Below the pieces are notes generated by a model. It saw only the letters and a list, made by a program, of their open reading frames with translations, did not search any database and was not told the origin of the DNA. From CAINDZ01 sp041908585 (GTDB lineage: Bacteria > Krumholzibacteriota > Krumholzibacteriia > LZORAL124-64-63), in the NCBI GenBank assembly GCA_041908585.1, contig JAYRFB010000074.1, positions 1-8,102 of the forward strand: 8,102 bases of DNA, in the 5' to 3' direction. Positions 6,883-8,102 of this stretch are shown here, piece by piece; the first letter of the stretch is position 1, and each line of letters starts with the position of its first letter. The position numbers were made by a program, and so were the translations under genes.

Positions 6883-6896
6883 GCGGAAGGATCCGC
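6883..6896 (+). other. Leader hairpin before the plus-strand membrane-protein gene
   Basis: GCGGA (6883-6887) and TCCGC (6892-6896) are perfect complements around an AGGA loop, 28 nt upstream of the start codon. Short; significance uncertain. Confidence 0.25.
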
Positions 6897-6924
6897 GCAG
6901 GGGACCACCGGGCGAGGGAGTGCC

Positions 6925-7794
6925 ATGAAGGGCAGGAGCGATCGCGTCCACGCCGCCGTGCTGGCGGTGTTTTCGCTTGCCGTGGCCGGGCTGGTCGGCT
7001 GGACCGTCTGGCAGGGGTGGGACTACTTCACGACCGACCTGGCCGCGCGACCGCATCACCCCGACTTCCGGGAGTTCCGCGCGGCCGGCCGCGTCGGCCA
7101 CGGCCTGGGCATCCTCGGCAGCGCGATGATCCTGCTGCTGCTGCTGTACTCGCTGCGCAAGCGGGCCCGGTGGCTGCAGCGGGCCGGCGAGCTGAGGATC
7201 TGGCTGCGCTACCACATCTTCCTGGGCATCGCCGGGCCCGTGCTGATCACCCTGCACACCGCCTTCAAGGTGGGCGGACTGGTCTCCATCAGCTACTGGT
7301 CGATGGTCGCGGTCGCCCTCAGCGGCTTCTTCGGGCGCTACCTGTACCAGCAGCTCCCGCGCAACGTGCTGGGCGAGACGCTGGATGTCGCCGAGGTCGA
7401 GGCGCGCAACGAAGCGCTGCTGGTCGAGCTGTCGACCACCCACGGGCTGTCCGATCGCGGCGCCGCCATCCTCGAGGACATCGCCGTGCGCCGGCTCGAG
7501 CACAGGGCTGCCCCGGTGGCGCTGTTCATGCTGCCGTTCCTCAACGGCATGCTGGTCCGCCAATTGCAAAGATGGGCGCCTCGGCATGTGGACGGCGACC
7601 GCGCCGCGGCGGTCGGGCTGGCCAAGGACTGGGTGCTGCAGACGCGGCGGCTGCGCCTGTTCGACCTGATCCGCGACCTGTTCCACTATTGGCACGTGTT
7701 CCACAAGCCCTTTGCGATCATCATGATCGTCGTGATGGTCGTGCATGTCGTGGTGGCCGTGATGCTCGGCTACACCTGGGAATTCGGTTCCTGA
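6925..7794 (+). CDS. Polytopic membrane protein, putative di-haem cytochrome b-like electron carrier
   Basis: A 289-residue integral membrane protein. Hydrophobic segments are at about 10-28, 59-76, 95-113, 122-142 and 261-283, with a weaker one at 196-212. Segment 3 carries H97 and H111, and the last carries H260 and H274. Both pairs are 14 residues apart, the spacing with which two helices of cytochrome b-type proteins hold two stacked b haems; H254 and H257 add further candidates. The segment RYHIFLGIAGPVLITLHTAFK recalls ferric-reductase and cytochrome b561-like folds, but I cannot assign a named family. A soluble, charged stretch (about 145-195 and 215-255) interrupts the helices. The ATG has AGGGAG 4 nt upstream. 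The next gene, 57 bp downstream on the same strand, is an exported multihaem cytochrome c. The pair probably moves electrons between the quinone pool or cytoplasm and the periplasm. The haem assignment is inference from histidine spacing. Confidence 0.8.
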   Translation: MKGRSDRVHAAVLAVFSLAVAGLVGWTVWQGWDYFTTDLAARPHHPDFREFRAAGRVGHGLGILGSAMILLLLLYSLRKRARWLQRAGELRIWLRYHIFLGIAGPVLITLHTAFKVGGLVSISYWSMVAVALSGFFGRYLYQQLPRNVLGETLDVAEVEARNEALLVELSTTHGLSDRGAAILEDIAVRRLEHRAAPVALFMLPFLNGMLVRQLQRWAPRHVDGDRAAAVGLAKDWVLQTRRLRLFDLIRDLFHYWHVFHKPFAIIMIVVMVVHVVVAVMLGYTWEFGS

Positions 7795-7851
7795 ACGACC
7801 GGCAACCTGGCACTCGAGAAGCATGGGCGGAGCGTGAAGAATCACGAGTTT

Positions 7852-8102
7852 GTGAATCGCAAATTGTGGTCAGGGTGTGGCAAATTCCGACCAATTTACA
7901 TTGTGATACTGCAATTCATGATCGTTGCGCCGGCGCTGGCGCAATTGTCGCCCGGACCGCTCACCCGCGCGCACGGCCATCTCGAGGGCCTCAGGAAGTG
8001 CAGCGAATGCCATGAGCTGGGCAACCGCGAGGTCCAGGAGCGGTGCCTCGGCTGCCACCAGGAGATCGCCGCACAGCGCACCGACGGGCGCGGGCTGCAC
8101 AG
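7852..8102 (+). CDS. Exported multihaem c-type cytochrome (c3-like), C-terminus beyond right edge
   Basis: The frame is open to the end of the window; 83 full codons are visible. The N-terminus is a signal peptide: a basic region (MNRKLWSGCGKFRP), a hydrophobic core (IYIVILQFMIVAPALA) and a likely signal peptidase I site after ALA, before Q31. Two CxxCH covalent haem motifs follow, CSECH (7999-8013) and CLGCH (8044-8058), only 10 residues apart, as in small multihaem cytochromes of the c3/c7 type. The leading PGPLTRAHGHLEGLRKCSECH adds nearby histidines that could be distal haem ligands. More haem motifs probably lie past the edge. The start is uncertain: GTG 7852, GTG 7834 (MKNHEF...; GGGCGGAG almost touches it) and TTG 7864 all keep the signal peptide, while ATG 7918 would destroy it. 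None has a good ribosome site. The first 25 codons are much more AT-rich than the rest. The role is periplasmic electron transfer, probably with the membrane protein encoded just upstream. Confidence 0.85.
   Translation, partial: MNRKLWSGCGKFRPIYIVILQFMIVAPALAQLSPGPLTRAHGHLEGLRKCSECHELGNREVQERCLGCHQEIAAQRTDGRGLH
7859..7886 (+). repeat. Direct repeat GCAAATT, two copies 21 bp apart
   Basis: GCAAATT occurs at 7859-7865 and 7880-7886, a 21-bp period or about two helical turns, inside an AT-rich patch in the start region of the cytochrome gene. Related GCAATT words follow at 7911 and 7940. Just before lies TCAC-N6-GTGA (7842-7855). It could be a regulator site, but it overlaps the probable coding start and is short enough to be chance. 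Confidence 0.25.

Noticed and set aside
4654..6924. Plus-strand frame continuous with the membrane-protein gene, which would give a 1046-residue protein
   Set aside because: The part before 6925 is antisense to glnS and selD and has an Arg/Val/Leu/His-rich shadow composition. Only the part from ATG 6925, which has its own ribosome site, looks like a protein.
7870..8100. Minus-strand 76-codon frame opposite the cytochrome
   Set aside because: The opposite strand encodes a signal peptide and two CxxCH motifs in one frame, which is far stronger evidence.

Overview
The window is very GC-rich. Most of it is minus-strand coding sequence, read from right to left, followed by a divergent plus-strand pair at the right end. 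It carries seven protein genes, two of them cut by the window edges. I see no rRNA, tRNA, CRISPR array, insertion sequence or other mobile element. A selenocysteine-containing SelD, a bacterial glutaminyl-tRNA synthetase and c-type haem proteins point to a selenocysteine-using, respiring bacterium with high GC. A deltaproteobacterial lineage or an FCB-type candidate phylum would fit, but the sequence alone does not settle the taxonomy.

Minus strand, in transcription order: glnS (6696-4963); then, 49 bp later, selD (4913-3858), which has an in-frame UGA at codon 18 followed directly by a SECIS-like hairpin; then an HDOD signalling protein (about 3753-2872); then an SbcD/YhaO-like metallophosphoesterase (2766-1429); then an SbcC/YhaN-like coiled-coil ATPase starting at 1448 and running off the left edge. 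The last two genes overlap by 20 bp and form a nuclease/ATPase pair of the Mre11-Rad50 type. The ATPase carries a hydrophobic hairpin inside its coiled-coil region, so it may be membrane-tethered. The 105-bp gap between the HDOD and phosphoesterase genes holds two strong hairpins.

Plus strand: after a 228-bp divergent intergenic region with a candidate promoter for each direction, 6925-7794 encodes a polytopic membrane protein. It has two pairs of histidines, each 14 residues apart, as in a di-haem cytochrome b. About 57 bp downstream begins an exported multihaem c-type cytochrome, with two CxxCH motifs visible before the right edge. Together they look like a membrane-to-periplasm electron-transfer module.

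The main point for an annotator is selD. Standard gene calling stops at UGA 4860-4862 and would report an N-terminally truncated 288-residue protein from a GTG at 4724. The full gene is 351 codons, with selenocysteine at the catalytic position.
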